A stretch of 64,000 nt of DNA, taken from assembly GCF_017464355.1 (NCBI RefSeq), contig NZ_JAFUAG010000041.1, forward strand, positions 1 through 64,000, in the 5' to 3' direction. Shown here in pieces: positions 52,840 through 59,977 of the stretch; the first letter of the stretch is position 1; every line of letters starts with the position of its first letter. The notes below the pieces were generated by a model that saw only the letters and a list, made by a program, of their open reading frames with translations, was not told the DNA's origin and searched no databases. The position numbers and the translations under genes are program-made. The DNA is from Ruminococcus sp. GTDB taxonomy: Bacteria; Bacillota; Clostridia; Oscillospirales; Ruminococcaceae.

Positions 52840-54993
52840 TCATAGCATCTTTATGCCCATCATAGTCAGGTCATCGAACTGGGGCGCTTCGCCGACAAAC
52901 TTGTCTACCGAGGCCTTTACACCCGTCAGCAGTTCCTTGGGTGCTGCGTCCTTCATGGTGTTCATGGCTGCAAGAAGTCTGTCTGTGCCGAAAAGCTCAT
53001 TCGATGCGTCAGTGGCTTCAGGCACACCGTCAGTGTACAGGAAGAGCGTTCCGCCCTTTTCAAGGGTCATCTCATACTCCTTGTACTTTATGCCGTCCAT
53101 ACCGCCGATGACGAAACCGTGCTTGTCTTTGAACAGCTCAAAATCGCCGTCAGCCTTTCTTATAATGGGATATTCATGTCCCGCATTGGCAGCGGTTATC
53201 TTGCCCGTGGATATCTCCAATACACCGAACCATACCGTCACGAACATTTCTTCCTCGTTGTTCTGGCAGATAGCTGTGTTGGTCTGCTCCAGTGCCTTCG
53301 CAGGTGAACCGCCCATCATAGCGTAGTTGTTTATAAGTATCTTCGACATCATCATAAACAGTGCCGCAGGTACGCCCTTGCCCGAAACGTCCGCCATTAC
53401 CATGCCCAGATGATCGTCATCTATCAGGAAGAAGTCGTAGAAGTCACCGCCGACCTCCTTGGCAGGTGTCATCGAAGCGTAAATATCAAACTCAGGCCTG
53501 TCAGGGAAAGCAGGGAAGATGTTAGGCAGCATATCTGCCTGTATTCTCTGCGCCAGCTCCAGCTCAGTGCTGATACGTTCCTTCTCTGCGGTGATATTGG
53601 TGATATCCTGAATGTACTGCTTTGTCTTCTTTGATAGGTCATCGAAGGACTCAGCCAGTACCTGTATCTCGTCATTGGTGCGGTAGATGTCCTTCATCTC
53701 AAAGGTTTCGCCCGTCTTTCCGCTGTTTATCAGGCTGTTTGTCATTTCGGAGATAGGCTTGACTATCCTGTTGGCCACTGTCATTGCACCTATGGAACCC
53801 AGTGTGAGAATAACCGCTATCATGATGAATATCATCTGCTCAGAATGCTTTGCACCCTCGGAGAAAGTACCGGTCGCCTCATCGTTTATGCGGTCGAACT
53901 CATCTATCATCATCTTGGCAGGCTGTTCTGTTATATCCTTTTCGGTCACTGCCACAACTGCCCAGCCCACGGTGGTCATGGGAGAACCGGCCATGTAGTA
54001 GTCCTTGCCATTGACATTTACAGTTTCAACAGCTGTCCTGTCAGCAAGGGCAGAGCTTATGAAAGCAGCCAGATCCTTGTTTTCTGAAGCCCTCAGGTCT
54101 TCCGCCTGATCGGAAGTCATCACACTGAACAGCCCGTTGTTCTCGGGGGCAAATATTACCTGACCGTCGTTGTTTACCACAGCGATAAATCCGCCGTTGG
54201 CAGAGGACTGGTCAACATACTCCGCCATTGAATCAAGGAAAAGGTCAGCGCCAACTACAGCTATCAGCTCACCGTTCACATAAACAGGTGCGCAGCATTC
54301 AATGCCTACCTTGTCGGTGTAGGTATCTCTTTCAATGCCCGTGAAGTAAAGCCCGCCTGCCTCAACAGCCCCCGTGTACCAGGGTCTTTCCCTTACAGGG
54401 AAAGTAGTCACGTTGCCGTTCTCATCGAACTTGTTGGCCGAATTGTCGTCCACGCAAAGCAACGTGCCGTCAGCCAGCCCGATAAAGCAGTTGCTGAGGT
54501 AGTCCGAGTTTTCGCACATAGCTATCATGGTGCTGCCCATGTGTGCCGCAACGCCCAGGTATTCAGAGCTGTTTACATCCACACCTTCTTCAGCCAGCAC
54601 CTGTGCCGTCATCACACCGTTGTTGGCCTTGTCGGGGGGATAGTAAGGGTAAGGCTCAAAGCTGTCCCTGTGTTCAAAAAGCCCCTCCGCAAGAGTTTGC
54701 AGCGTGGCCACATCGCTTCTCATCTCCGAGAACATATCGTCAGCGATGTAGGCCTGCAAGGCCGTGGTCTTCGTCATGGTGGAATTCACCACTGCCGACA
54801 TGGTCTCACCCGAAACCTTTTCTATAGCTTCCTGCTGTTCAACAGCAGCCCCCGAAACTATCTTGGTCAGCCGCTTGCTCTGGTATACCGACACTGCGCC
54901 GAACACACCGATTATAAGCAGCATGAAGATCAGCACAAGATTGAGTATCTTCTGCTGCAATCCTCCAAAAGTCATTCCCAGTAACTTTTTCAA
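52840..54993 (-). CDS. Membrane SpoIIE-family phosphatase with Cache sensor
   Basis: 717 residues from a TTG at 54993, chosen because GGGGGT lies six bases upstream; the next upstream candidate is also TTG and lacks such a site. TM1 (about 15-37), a double Cache outer sensor (45-380, with FPVRERPWYTGAVEAGG and GADLFLDSM), TM2 (about 388-408), HAMP (409-465), a short coiled coil and the PP2C-like domain (480-717) with EVGGDFYDFF, GMVMADVSGKGVPAALFM and LYTDGVPEA, the metal-binding aspartates. It should dephosphorylate STAS proteins in response to an outside ligand. Co-transcribed downstream of an RsbW-like kinase. Confidence 0.88.
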   Translation of the reverse strand: MKKLLGMTFGGLQQKILNLVLIFMLLIIGVFGAVSVYQSKRLTKIVSGAAVEQQEAIEKVSGETMSAVVNSTMTKTTALQAYIADDMFSEMRSDVATLQTLAEGLFEHRDSFEPYPYYPPDKANNGVMTAQVLAEEGVDVNSSEYLGVAAHMGSTMIAMCENSDYLSNCFIGLADGTLLCVDDNSANKFDENGNVTTFPVRERPWYTGAVEAGGLYFTGIERDTYTDKVGIECCAPVYVNGELIAVVGADLFLDSMAEYVDQSSANGGFIAVVNNDGQVIFAPENNGLFSVMTSDQAEDLRASENKDLAAFISSALADRTAVETVNVNGKDYYMAGSPMTTVGWAVVAVTEKDITEQPAKMMIDEFDRINDEATGTFSEGAKHSEQMIFIMIAVILTLGSIGAMTVANRIVKPISEMTNSLINSGKTGETFEMKDIYRTNDEIQVLAESFDDLSKKTKQYIQDITNITAEKERISTELELAQRIQADMLPNIFPAFPDRPEFDIYASMTPAKEVGGDFYDFFLIDDDHLGMVMADVSGKGVPAALFMMMSKILINNYAMMGGSPAKALEQTNTAICQNNEEEMFVTVWFGVLEISTGKITAANAGHEYPIIRKADGDFELFKDKHGFVIGGMDGIKYKEYEMTLEKGGTLFLYTDGVPEATDASNELFGTDRLLAAMNTMKDAAPKELLTGVKASVDKFVGEAPQFDDLTMMGIKML

Positions 54994-54997
54994 ATGA

Positions 54998-55402
54998 TTA
55001 CCCCCAGTTTTTTTCAAGGGTCAGTATATTCTGACCGTCACGGTATTCGTATTCCACATTGTCCATGGATTTTTTTACCATGAATATCCCCAGCCCGCCA
55101 ATGGCACGTTCCTGCGCCGAAAGGGTTATATCAGGATCCTCCTTTGCCAGCGGGTCATAGGGCACGCCCCTGTCATAGAAGATCATCTTTGCTTTTCCCT
55201 TCGACACCTCAGTTTCTATGACCGCCATGCCGACCTCAGGGGTGTAGGCATAATGTGCGATGTTAACGAATATCTCTTCCAGCGAAAGATCTATCTGCAT
55301 CTGGGTCTTCATAGGGCAGTCAACGCTCTCAAGCTGCTCATCTACGAAGGCGGTCACTGCATCAAGGTTTTCTAACCTGGCTTCAATTTCCAATCTTTTC
55401 AT
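54998..55402 (-). CDS. RsbW-like anti-sigma factor / serine kinase
   Basis: 134 residues from the ATG at 55402, with AGGAG six bases upstream; the longer frame lacks a site. A GHKL ATPase of the HATPase_c_2 type: N-box LSLEEIFVNIAHYAY with the Asn, G1 region IFYDRGVPYDPL and G2 region IGGLGIFMVKKSMD. All nucleotide-binding motifs are intact. Such proteins phosphorylate STAS antagonists and bind sigma factors. Its stop lies just before the phosphatase start, so the two are one operon. Confidence 0.85.
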   Translation of the reverse strand: MKRLEIEARLENLDAVTAFVDEQLESVDCPMKTQMQIDLSLEEIFVNIAHYAYTPEVGMAVIETEVSKGKAKMIFYDRGVPYDPLAKEDPDITLSAQERAIGGLGIFMVKKSMDNVEYEYRDGQNILTLEKNWG

Positions 55403-55498
55403 ACTTTTCTCCTGTCTGTCCTTATGATCTCCCTTGCTCGGGGGAGGACTTTTATGGAACGTTTTGAATATGGCAATTTGTCTGTTAACCATATATTA

Positions 55499-55527
55499 AT
55501 TGTAACAGCTTTTTGGTGATTTGTCAT
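55499..55527 (-). promoter_or_regulatory. Promoter of the kinase-phosphatase operon
   Basis: Minus strand -35 ATGACA (55522-55527), 17-bp spacer, -10 TACAAT (55499-55504), about 97 bases before the kinase ATG. The remaining gap to 55713 also holds an inverted repeat CGGCAAAT/ATTTGCCG (55614-55641). Confidence 0.65.
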
Positions 55528-55713
55528 CTGCCGGCGCGGTAATTTTACATATTTTGTATGCTTGAACAAATCCCCGCAAGCATTCTTGTTTATAATGCGA
55601 GGTCTTGCCTCAGCGGCAAATTTTCATGTCCGTATTTGCCGTTTCGGTAAATGACAACGGCGATTTATTGTGGTAAAATATTAAAAAAAGAATTATCCGC
55701 GGGGTGCGATAGC

Positions 55714-56211
55714 ATGAAAAAAACTACACTGAATAAAAAACTAAATATATCTTATCCCGACAGCTTCACCGTCCTAAGTGAAACGGAGCTTGCAGATGCC
55801 CCGTCCTGGGTAAGGCCCAGCCTTGGCGTAAAGTCCACCGAGGAGGAACTGACCATCTATGTGGTATGCGCAGGTTCAGTCAAACCCGCCCTTTTCACAA
55901 GCTTTCTCATGGGCATGAAGCTGCTGGGCTTTGAGAAAAACTGCCGCCGTGAGATAGAGCAGTACAAACGCGAAAAGGAGCTTACCGAAAGCGTCTGCGG
56001 TGTAACTGCCAGAGGGTTCGAGTTCTCAGGCAGTGACCCCATAACCGATGAGCCTGTGTACGGTGAGGTCGTATGCTTTGCCTTCGGCGGGAAAATCTAC
56101 ATCGTCCAGTACATAGCCCGCACCAGTGACAGGTTTTACTGCCGACAGGCCTTTGAATGTACCATAAGCTCCATTTCCCCCGTAGAGGAAACAAACTCCT
56201 CGGACAGATGA
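55714..56211 (+). CDS. Hypothetical protein
   Basis: 165 residues from the ATG at 55714 with GGGGTG upstream. Soluble, mixed alpha/beta: SYPDSFTVLSETEL, a single hydrophobic helix region (FTSFLMGMKLLGFEK) and FAFGGKIYIVQYIARTSDRF near the end. No family recognised, though the strand order recalls small lipoprotein-like or PsbP-type folds without a signal peptide. It sits alone, divergent from the kinase-phosphatase operon, and ends at its own terminator. Confidence 0.6.
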   Translation: MKKTTLNKKLNISYPDSFTVLSETELADAPSWVRPSLGVKSTEEELTIYVVCAGSVKPALFTSFLMGMKLLGFEKNCRREIEQYKREKELTESVCGVTARGFEFSGSDPITDEPVYGEVVCFAFGGKIYIVQYIARTSDRFYCRQAFECTISSISPVEETNSSDR

Positions 56212-56219
56212 CCTGACAA

Positions 56220-56252
56220 AAAATGCAGATGCGCACGCATCTGCATTTTCTT
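56220..56252. terminator. Terminator hairpin
   Basis: Perfect 14-bp stem AAAATGCAGATGCG / CGCATCTGCATTTT with a CA loop and T-rich ends on both strands, between convergent genes. Confidence 0.9.
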
Positions 56253-56261
56253 TATGCCCGC

Positions 56262-56900
56262 TTATGCGGTAATAAGCTTCTCGATTATTATCTGGGTAGA
56301 ATCGCTTTTCAGCCATACCTTTACATCGTCAGCGATGTTGGCTATTATGGACTTTTCCAGCTCGTCCCATTCCTCAGAGGCCTTTGAAACTGACTCGGAC
56401 AGATTGCTGCGGTAAGCCATGAGCGACCACAGCCCTGCACCTATGGCGGCGCCGCTGGCCATTTCGCTGCCGTGTACGCCCATGTAGTACCAGCTGTCAG
56501 CCGCGGGGTCGGTAAAGGTGTAAACGCCGTCGGCGTTGTGCTGTATACTCATGCGGAACAGCTCCCTTATCTTGCCCATGATACCTTTTGCATTCTCGTT
56601 TTTGCCGCTGGTGGCCACCGAGAGCAGCTTTTCCTCCTGCAGGCCGTCAGCTGATTTCATGGCAGAAAGACAAATGCGGCACATTGTGCCCTTGTCGATC
56701 CTGTCGCTTTCCAGCCAAAGCTCACCCCTGAAGTTATCCATGATACCGTGTACCATGCTGACAGTTTCCTCGGTCAGCAGGCGGATATGCTTGGCGCCTC
56801 TGCCTTCGATGCCGTTGTACTCGCAGAACCTTTCCGCGGCCTGCATAGCATCTTCCTTGCCCGCCAGGTCACTGGTTATGGTGATAACGTCGGTCTTCAT
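56262..56900 (-). CDS. Degenerate kinase-like partner of STAS protein, paralog A
   Basis: 212 residues. The EE-containing helix HIRLLTEETVSMVHGIMDN resembles the N-box helix of RsbW-type ATPases, but the metal-binding Asn is replaced. ATSGKNENAKGIMGKI follows where a glycine-rich lid would be, and no DxGxG is visible. The C-terminal signature WDELEKSIIANIADDV (178-193) is shared with the paralogs at 57902 and 59229. It lies 13 bases after a STAS gene. A role as an ATP-independent partner-switch protein is inferred. Confidence 0.7.
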   Translation of the reverse strand: MKTDVITITSDLAGKEDAMQAAERFCEYNGIEGRGAKHIRLLTEETVSMVHGIMDNFRGELWLESDRIDKGTMCRICLSAMKSADGLQEEKLLSVATSGKNENAKGIMGKIRELFRMSIQHNADGVYTFTDPAADSWYYMGVHGSEMASGAAIGAGLWSLMAYRSNLSESVSKASEEWDELEKSIIANIADDVKVWLKSDSTQIIIEKLITA

Positions 56901-56913
56901 TCGATTATCCCCC

Positions 56914-57210
56914 TTACTTGATGGTCAGTATATCGGAAAATCCTGTAACTTCAAATATCTCCAGAATATCCTCGCTGCTGCCCGTAATGGTCATATTGCC
57001 CTGCTTGTTCATCATCTTCTGTGCAGCCAGCAGCACGCGCAGACCTGCGGAAGAAATGTATTCCAGCTGAGAAAAATCAAAGGTCAGGTCAGTAACGCCG
57101 TCAAGGCATGACTTTATCTCTTTTTCAAGGTCGGGGGCAGTGGAGGTATCCAGTCTTCCCTCAAGGGCTATTGTCAGCTTGCTTCCGTTTGCGATTTTGT
57201 TGATCTTCAT
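56914..57210 (-). CDS. STAS-domain anti-sigma factor antagonist, copy 1
   Basis: 98 residues with AAAGGAG upstream. A complete STAS fold: LTIALEGRLDTSTAPDLEKE, LTFDFSQLEYISSAGLRVLL with the phospho-acceptor Ser in SSAGLR, and the end DILEIFEVTGFSDILTIK. SpoIIAA/RsbV-type proteins bind an anti-sigma kinase when dephosphorylated. It is nearly identical to copy 2, a recent duplication. It is the first gene of an operon with kinase-like paralog A. Confidence 0.92.
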   Translation of the reverse strand: MKINKIANGSKLTIALEGRLDTSTAPDLEKEIKSCLDGVTDLTFDFSQLEYISSAGLRVLLAAQKMMNKQGNMTITGSSEDILEIFEVTGFSDILTIK

Positions 57211-57306
57211 ATAAGGTCAACTCCTTTCAAAAAATAAGTACATTATCCGTCCTGCCCAAGGCTGCAGCAGCACCTGACAGGTCTTGTTATCAGATATCAT
57301 ACCTCT

Positions 57307-57335
57307 ATTTTACCAGTTTTTTTCGCCGCTGTCAT
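57307..57335 (-). promoter_or_regulatory. Promoter of STAS copy 1 operon
   Basis: Minus strand -35 ATGACA (57330-57335), 17-bp spacer, -10 TAAAAT (57307-57312) in the context CTGGTAAAAT, shared with the promoter at 58556. The remaining gap to 57515 shows nothing else. Confidence 0.65.
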
Positions 57336-57515
57336 CAGCCTGAGACGAAAATAAAAAAATTTCGTATATATGAACAAATATCATGGCAGACTATTCAGCA
57401 TTATCACAAAAAATTATATGTTTTAATTGGTGTATTTAGCATTCAATGACAAATAATTTAACTAAAGCTTGTCTAGATACCACAATTTTTTCAGGTTACA
57501 GCCTTCTACATAACC

Positions 57516-57548
57516 AAAAACGGCGCTGTGCCATAAGCACAGTGCCGT
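57516..57548 (-). terminator. Terminator of the STAS copy 2 operon
   Basis: Minus-strand stem ACGGCACTGTGC / GCACAGCGCCGT with a TTATG loop, followed by TTTTTGG. Confidence 0.8.
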
Positions 57549-57558
57549 CATATACAGA

Positions 57559-57855
57559 CTACTTTATGGTGAGTATATCGGAAAATCCTGTTACCTCAAA
57601 TATCTCCAGTATATCATCGCTGCTGCCTGTAACGGTCATGCTGCCCTGCTTGGTCATCTGCTTCTGGGCGGTCAGCAGTACGCGCAGCCCTGCGGAGGAT
57701 ATGTACTCAAGAGCAGAGAAGTCGAAGGTCAGTTCGGTTATGCCCTCAAGGCTTGTCTTGATCTCTTTCTCAAGGTCTGGTGCGGTGGAAGTATCCAGCC
57801 TGCCCTCAATGGAGATAGTCAGCTTGTCTGCATTTTTGTTCTTGTTGATAGTCAT
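57559..57855 (-). CDS. STAS-domain anti-sigma factor antagonist, copy 2
   Basis: 98 residues from the ATG at 57855, nine bases after AGGAG; the TTG nine bases earlier is less likely. Same fold and phospho-acceptor LEYISSAGLRVLL as copy 1, with about four fifths of residues identical by eye. It is the second gene after kinase-like paralog B, the reverse order of the first pair. Either this pair or the first arose by duplication within the island. Confidence 0.92.
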   Translation of the reverse strand: MTINKNKNADKLTISIEGRLDTSTAPDLEKEIKTSLEGITELTFDFSALEYISSAGLRVLLTAQKQMTKQGSMTVTGSSDDILEIFEVTGFSDILTIK

Positions 57856-57901
57856 GAGATCCAACTCCTTTAAAAACTAAGCTATTTCTGCGTTTATCAT
57901 A

Positions 57902-58495
57902 TCAGAAGGTCTTTTTGACCACGATATCCACCTTGCCCCCGAGAACGCCTACTACCACGTCATCGGCTATGTTTGCTATTATGGACTTTTCCAGCTCGTC
58001 CCATTCCTCAGCATTGTCAGCTTTTGTCTGCTCGTCACCGAAGCCGTTCCTGTATGCGCTCAGTGTCCAGATCATGCCCTCTTCAAAATCACAAAGCCCT
58101 GTGGTCCAAACACCGTAGGGGTCGCTCTGCTGAAGCTTAGCGCGGGTGCTCATCATCTGTTCCACCGCCGCAGTTATCCTGCCCACCAGGCCTTTGGCAG
58201 CCGCATTCTTTCCGCTTGAAGATACCGACAGCACCTTGTCGATGTCAATGTCCTTGTCATCAGGTGTCACCTCTATGTGCAGCTCGTAATCCTTCTCAGT
58301 GTTCTCTATCCAGAATTTTCCGCTGCCGTATATGAGCAGCTGGGGCAGCAGACAGATAAGCTCCTCTGAAAGCAGCCTCAGTCTGAGCACCGACCTGCGG
58401 TCCAGCTGATTATATCTCCCGACCTTTTCAGCCTCTGCGGGTATGCCGCAAAAATCCTCCTGAAATTTGGTCAGCTTGTAAATGTCGCTTTTCAT
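57902..58495 (-). CDS. Degenerate kinase-like partner of STAS protein, paralog B
   Basis: 197 residues with CGGAGGAAA upstream. Helix RLRLLSEELICLLPQLL matches the N-box helix of RsbW-type proteins, but the Asn position is Leu. Then comes a beta segment FWIENTEKDYELHIEV and SSSGKNAAAKGLVGRI. The C-terminal WDELEKSIIANIADDV (165-180) is identical to that of paralog A. It has its own consensus promoter. Likely the partner of STAS copy 2; true binding target unknown. Confidence 0.7.
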   Translation of the reverse strand: MKSDIYKLTKFQEDFCGIPAEAEKVGRYNQLDRRSVLRLRLLSEELICLLPQLLIYGSGKFWIENTEKDYELHIEVTPDDKDIDIDKVLSVSSSGKNAAAKGLVGRITAAVEQMMSTRAKLQQSDPYGVWTTGLCDFEEGMIWTLSAYRNGFGDEQTKADNAEEWDELEKSIIANIADDVVVGVLGGKVDIVVKKTF

Positions 58496-58555
58496 TTATA
58501 TTTCCTCCGATCAAACTTTTGCCTTTTGGCAGACAGCACGGTCTGTCTATATATA

Positions 58556-58584
58556 ATTTTACCAGTGTTCCAACTGAATGTCAA
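58556..58584 (-). promoter_or_regulatory. Promoter of paralog B / STAS copy 2 operon
   Basis: Minus strand -35 TTGACA (58579-58584), 17-bp spacer, -10 TAAAAT (58556-58561) in the context CTGGTAAAAT. The gap 58585-58790 is AT-rich and shows no other feature. Confidence 0.75.
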
Positions 58585-58790
58585 TTGCCTTTGAGGCAAA
58601 TATTTTTCTTTTGAAAGATTTTCACAAATCCCGCCCCTGATATTTGTGATGTTGATGTAAAAATATTGTTTCTGACAGCAGTGTTATCTGCTTTATTTCA
58701 GCGGTTTTTCGGCCTTTGCTTTGCAATTGCCTAAAATTACCACCAAAATTTGTGCAATTATACGAAAATTATTTTAACAATTTATGAGTG

Positions 58791-58819
58791 TGGACTTATT
58801 CTTAAAAATATGATATAAT
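58791..58819 (+). promoter_or_regulatory. Promoter of the third STAS pair
   Basis: -35 TGGACT (58791-58796), 17-bp spacer, perfect -10 TATAAT (58814-58819), 47 bases before the STAS ATG. Confidence 0.65.
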
Positions 58820-58866
58820 GAGCGGAGCTGAATTTGTTTATAATATGATGAAAGGAAAGGTGTTTT

Positions 58867-59181
58867 ATGGAAATTACTATAAATAAAGAAACCGACCGTG
58901 CTACAGCGGTCGTCGAAGGCAGAGTTGATACCACTAATTCTTCCGAGTTTATGCAGGATCTGTCGGAGGTGGTAGAAAGCTGCTCTGTGGTAGTGCTGGA
59001 TTGTGCAAAGCTTGAATATATTTCTTCTGCAGGCCTGAGAGTGCTGCTTTCTGTCCACAAGGCAATGGCAAGAAAAGACGGATTTTTCTTCGTTGAAAAT
59101 GTCAGCAGGGATATTCTTGAAATATTCGAGATCACAGGCTTCTCCAGGATACTTACCATAAACAGCGGTAATGAAAAGTGA
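58867..59181 (+). CDS. STAS-domain anti-sigma factor antagonist, copy 3
   Basis: 104 residues with AAAGGAAAGG upstream. More diverged than the other two but keeps VVEGRVDTTNSSEF, KLEYISSAGLRVLLSVHKA with the phospho-acceptor Ser, and DILEIFEITGFSRILTI. It is the first gene of a rightward operon with kinase-like paralog C. The divergence suggests it may serve a separate input or target. Confidence 0.9.
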   Translation: MEITINKETDRATAVVEGRVDTTNSSEFMQDLSEVVESCSVVVLDCAKLEYISSAGLRVLLSVHKAMARKDGFFFVENVSRDILEIFEITGFSRILTINSGNEK

Positions 59182-59228
59182 TATACCTTACTTAATATAT
59201 TATACTTGATCTTGACGGGAGGGTCTAT

Positions 59229-59798
59229 ATGAAATCAAGTGTCCTCAGACTAATGGGCAGAAGCAATGCCAACGGTCTTATGAAAAATGCATACAATGAT
59301 ACTATCAAGATAATCCTTAAGGAAACCGACAAGCTTTCCAAGGCAAATGAACTGAACGATAAGCAAGCTATGCATATGCGCCTTCTGGTGGAGGAAACCA
59401 TATGTATGCTGCCTGAGATACTTCAGTACGGCGACGGTACTTTCTGGATCGACAATTTCTATCAGAAGTATGAGATACATCTCCGTGTCAGACCAAACGA
59501 TGTTGACAGCAAGGTCAACGGTGTGGTGCGTTCTTCCGACCCGTTCCTCAAAAAGGGTATCCTCCGCAGGATATGCGCAGCTTTTGACAGGGCTGTTAAT
59601 GAGGGCAGGGACAAGAAGGGCACCATGGATAATTGGTCGCTGCTCAGCTATATCGACAGCGTTAAGCAAAGCGGCAAGAACAAAAACCTTGACGCCTGGG
59701 ACGAGCTGGAAAAGTCGATCATAGCTAATCTGGCTGATGATGTTACGGTTTCCACCGTTGATGATGAGATAGAAGTAGTCGTCATCAAGGAATTCTGA
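59229..59798 (+). CDS. Degenerate kinase-like partner of STAS protein, paralog C
   Basis: 189 residues with GGGAGGG upstream. Same plan as paralogs A and B: helix MRLLVEETICMLPEILQYG with Met in place of the N-box Asn, FWIDNFYQKYEIHLRV, a changed lid region (FLKKGILRRICAAF), and WDELEKSIIANLADDV at 157-172. It starts 47 bases after STAS copy 3. The signature tail is retained although the rest has diverged, so it is probably the functional core. Confidence 0.7.
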   Translation: MKSSVLRLMGRSNANGLMKNAYNDTIKIILKETDKLSKANELNDKQAMHMRLLVEETICMLPEILQYGDGTFWIDNFYQKYEIHLRVRPNDVDSKVNGVVRSSDPFLKKGILRRICAAFDRAVNEGRDKKGTMDNWSLLSYIDSVKQSGKNKNLDAWDELEKSIIANLADDVTVSTVDDEIEVVVIKEF

Positions 59799-59863
59799 TC
59801 TTTCAATAAAGATCAATTCTCTATTGCGATCTGTATTTCCGATGATATTGAATCGGTGTTATT

Positions 59864-59900
59864 GTATCGCACTCCCCGCCTTAGGCCGGGAATGTGATAC
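59864..59900. repeat. GC-rich intergenic hairpin
   Basis: Imperfect stem with outer arms GTATC/GATAC and an inner CCCCG/CCGGG-type core around a CTTAG loop. It resembles the hairpins at 37489, 40462 and 41766, here outside the pectin region. Confidence 0.45.
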
Positions 59901-59923
59901 ATCACCTGATCGGGATAAGACCT

Positions 59924-59965
59924 AAAACTCCGTGCTTCCATGAAAGGAAACACGGAGTTTTTTGC
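59924..59965. terminator. Bidirectional terminator
   Basis: 11-bp stem AAAACTCCGTG / CACGGAGTTTT with T-rich ends on both strands, between paralog C and the leftward ABC exporter operon. Confidence 0.85.
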
Positions 59966-59977
59966 GTTAGGCTGATA

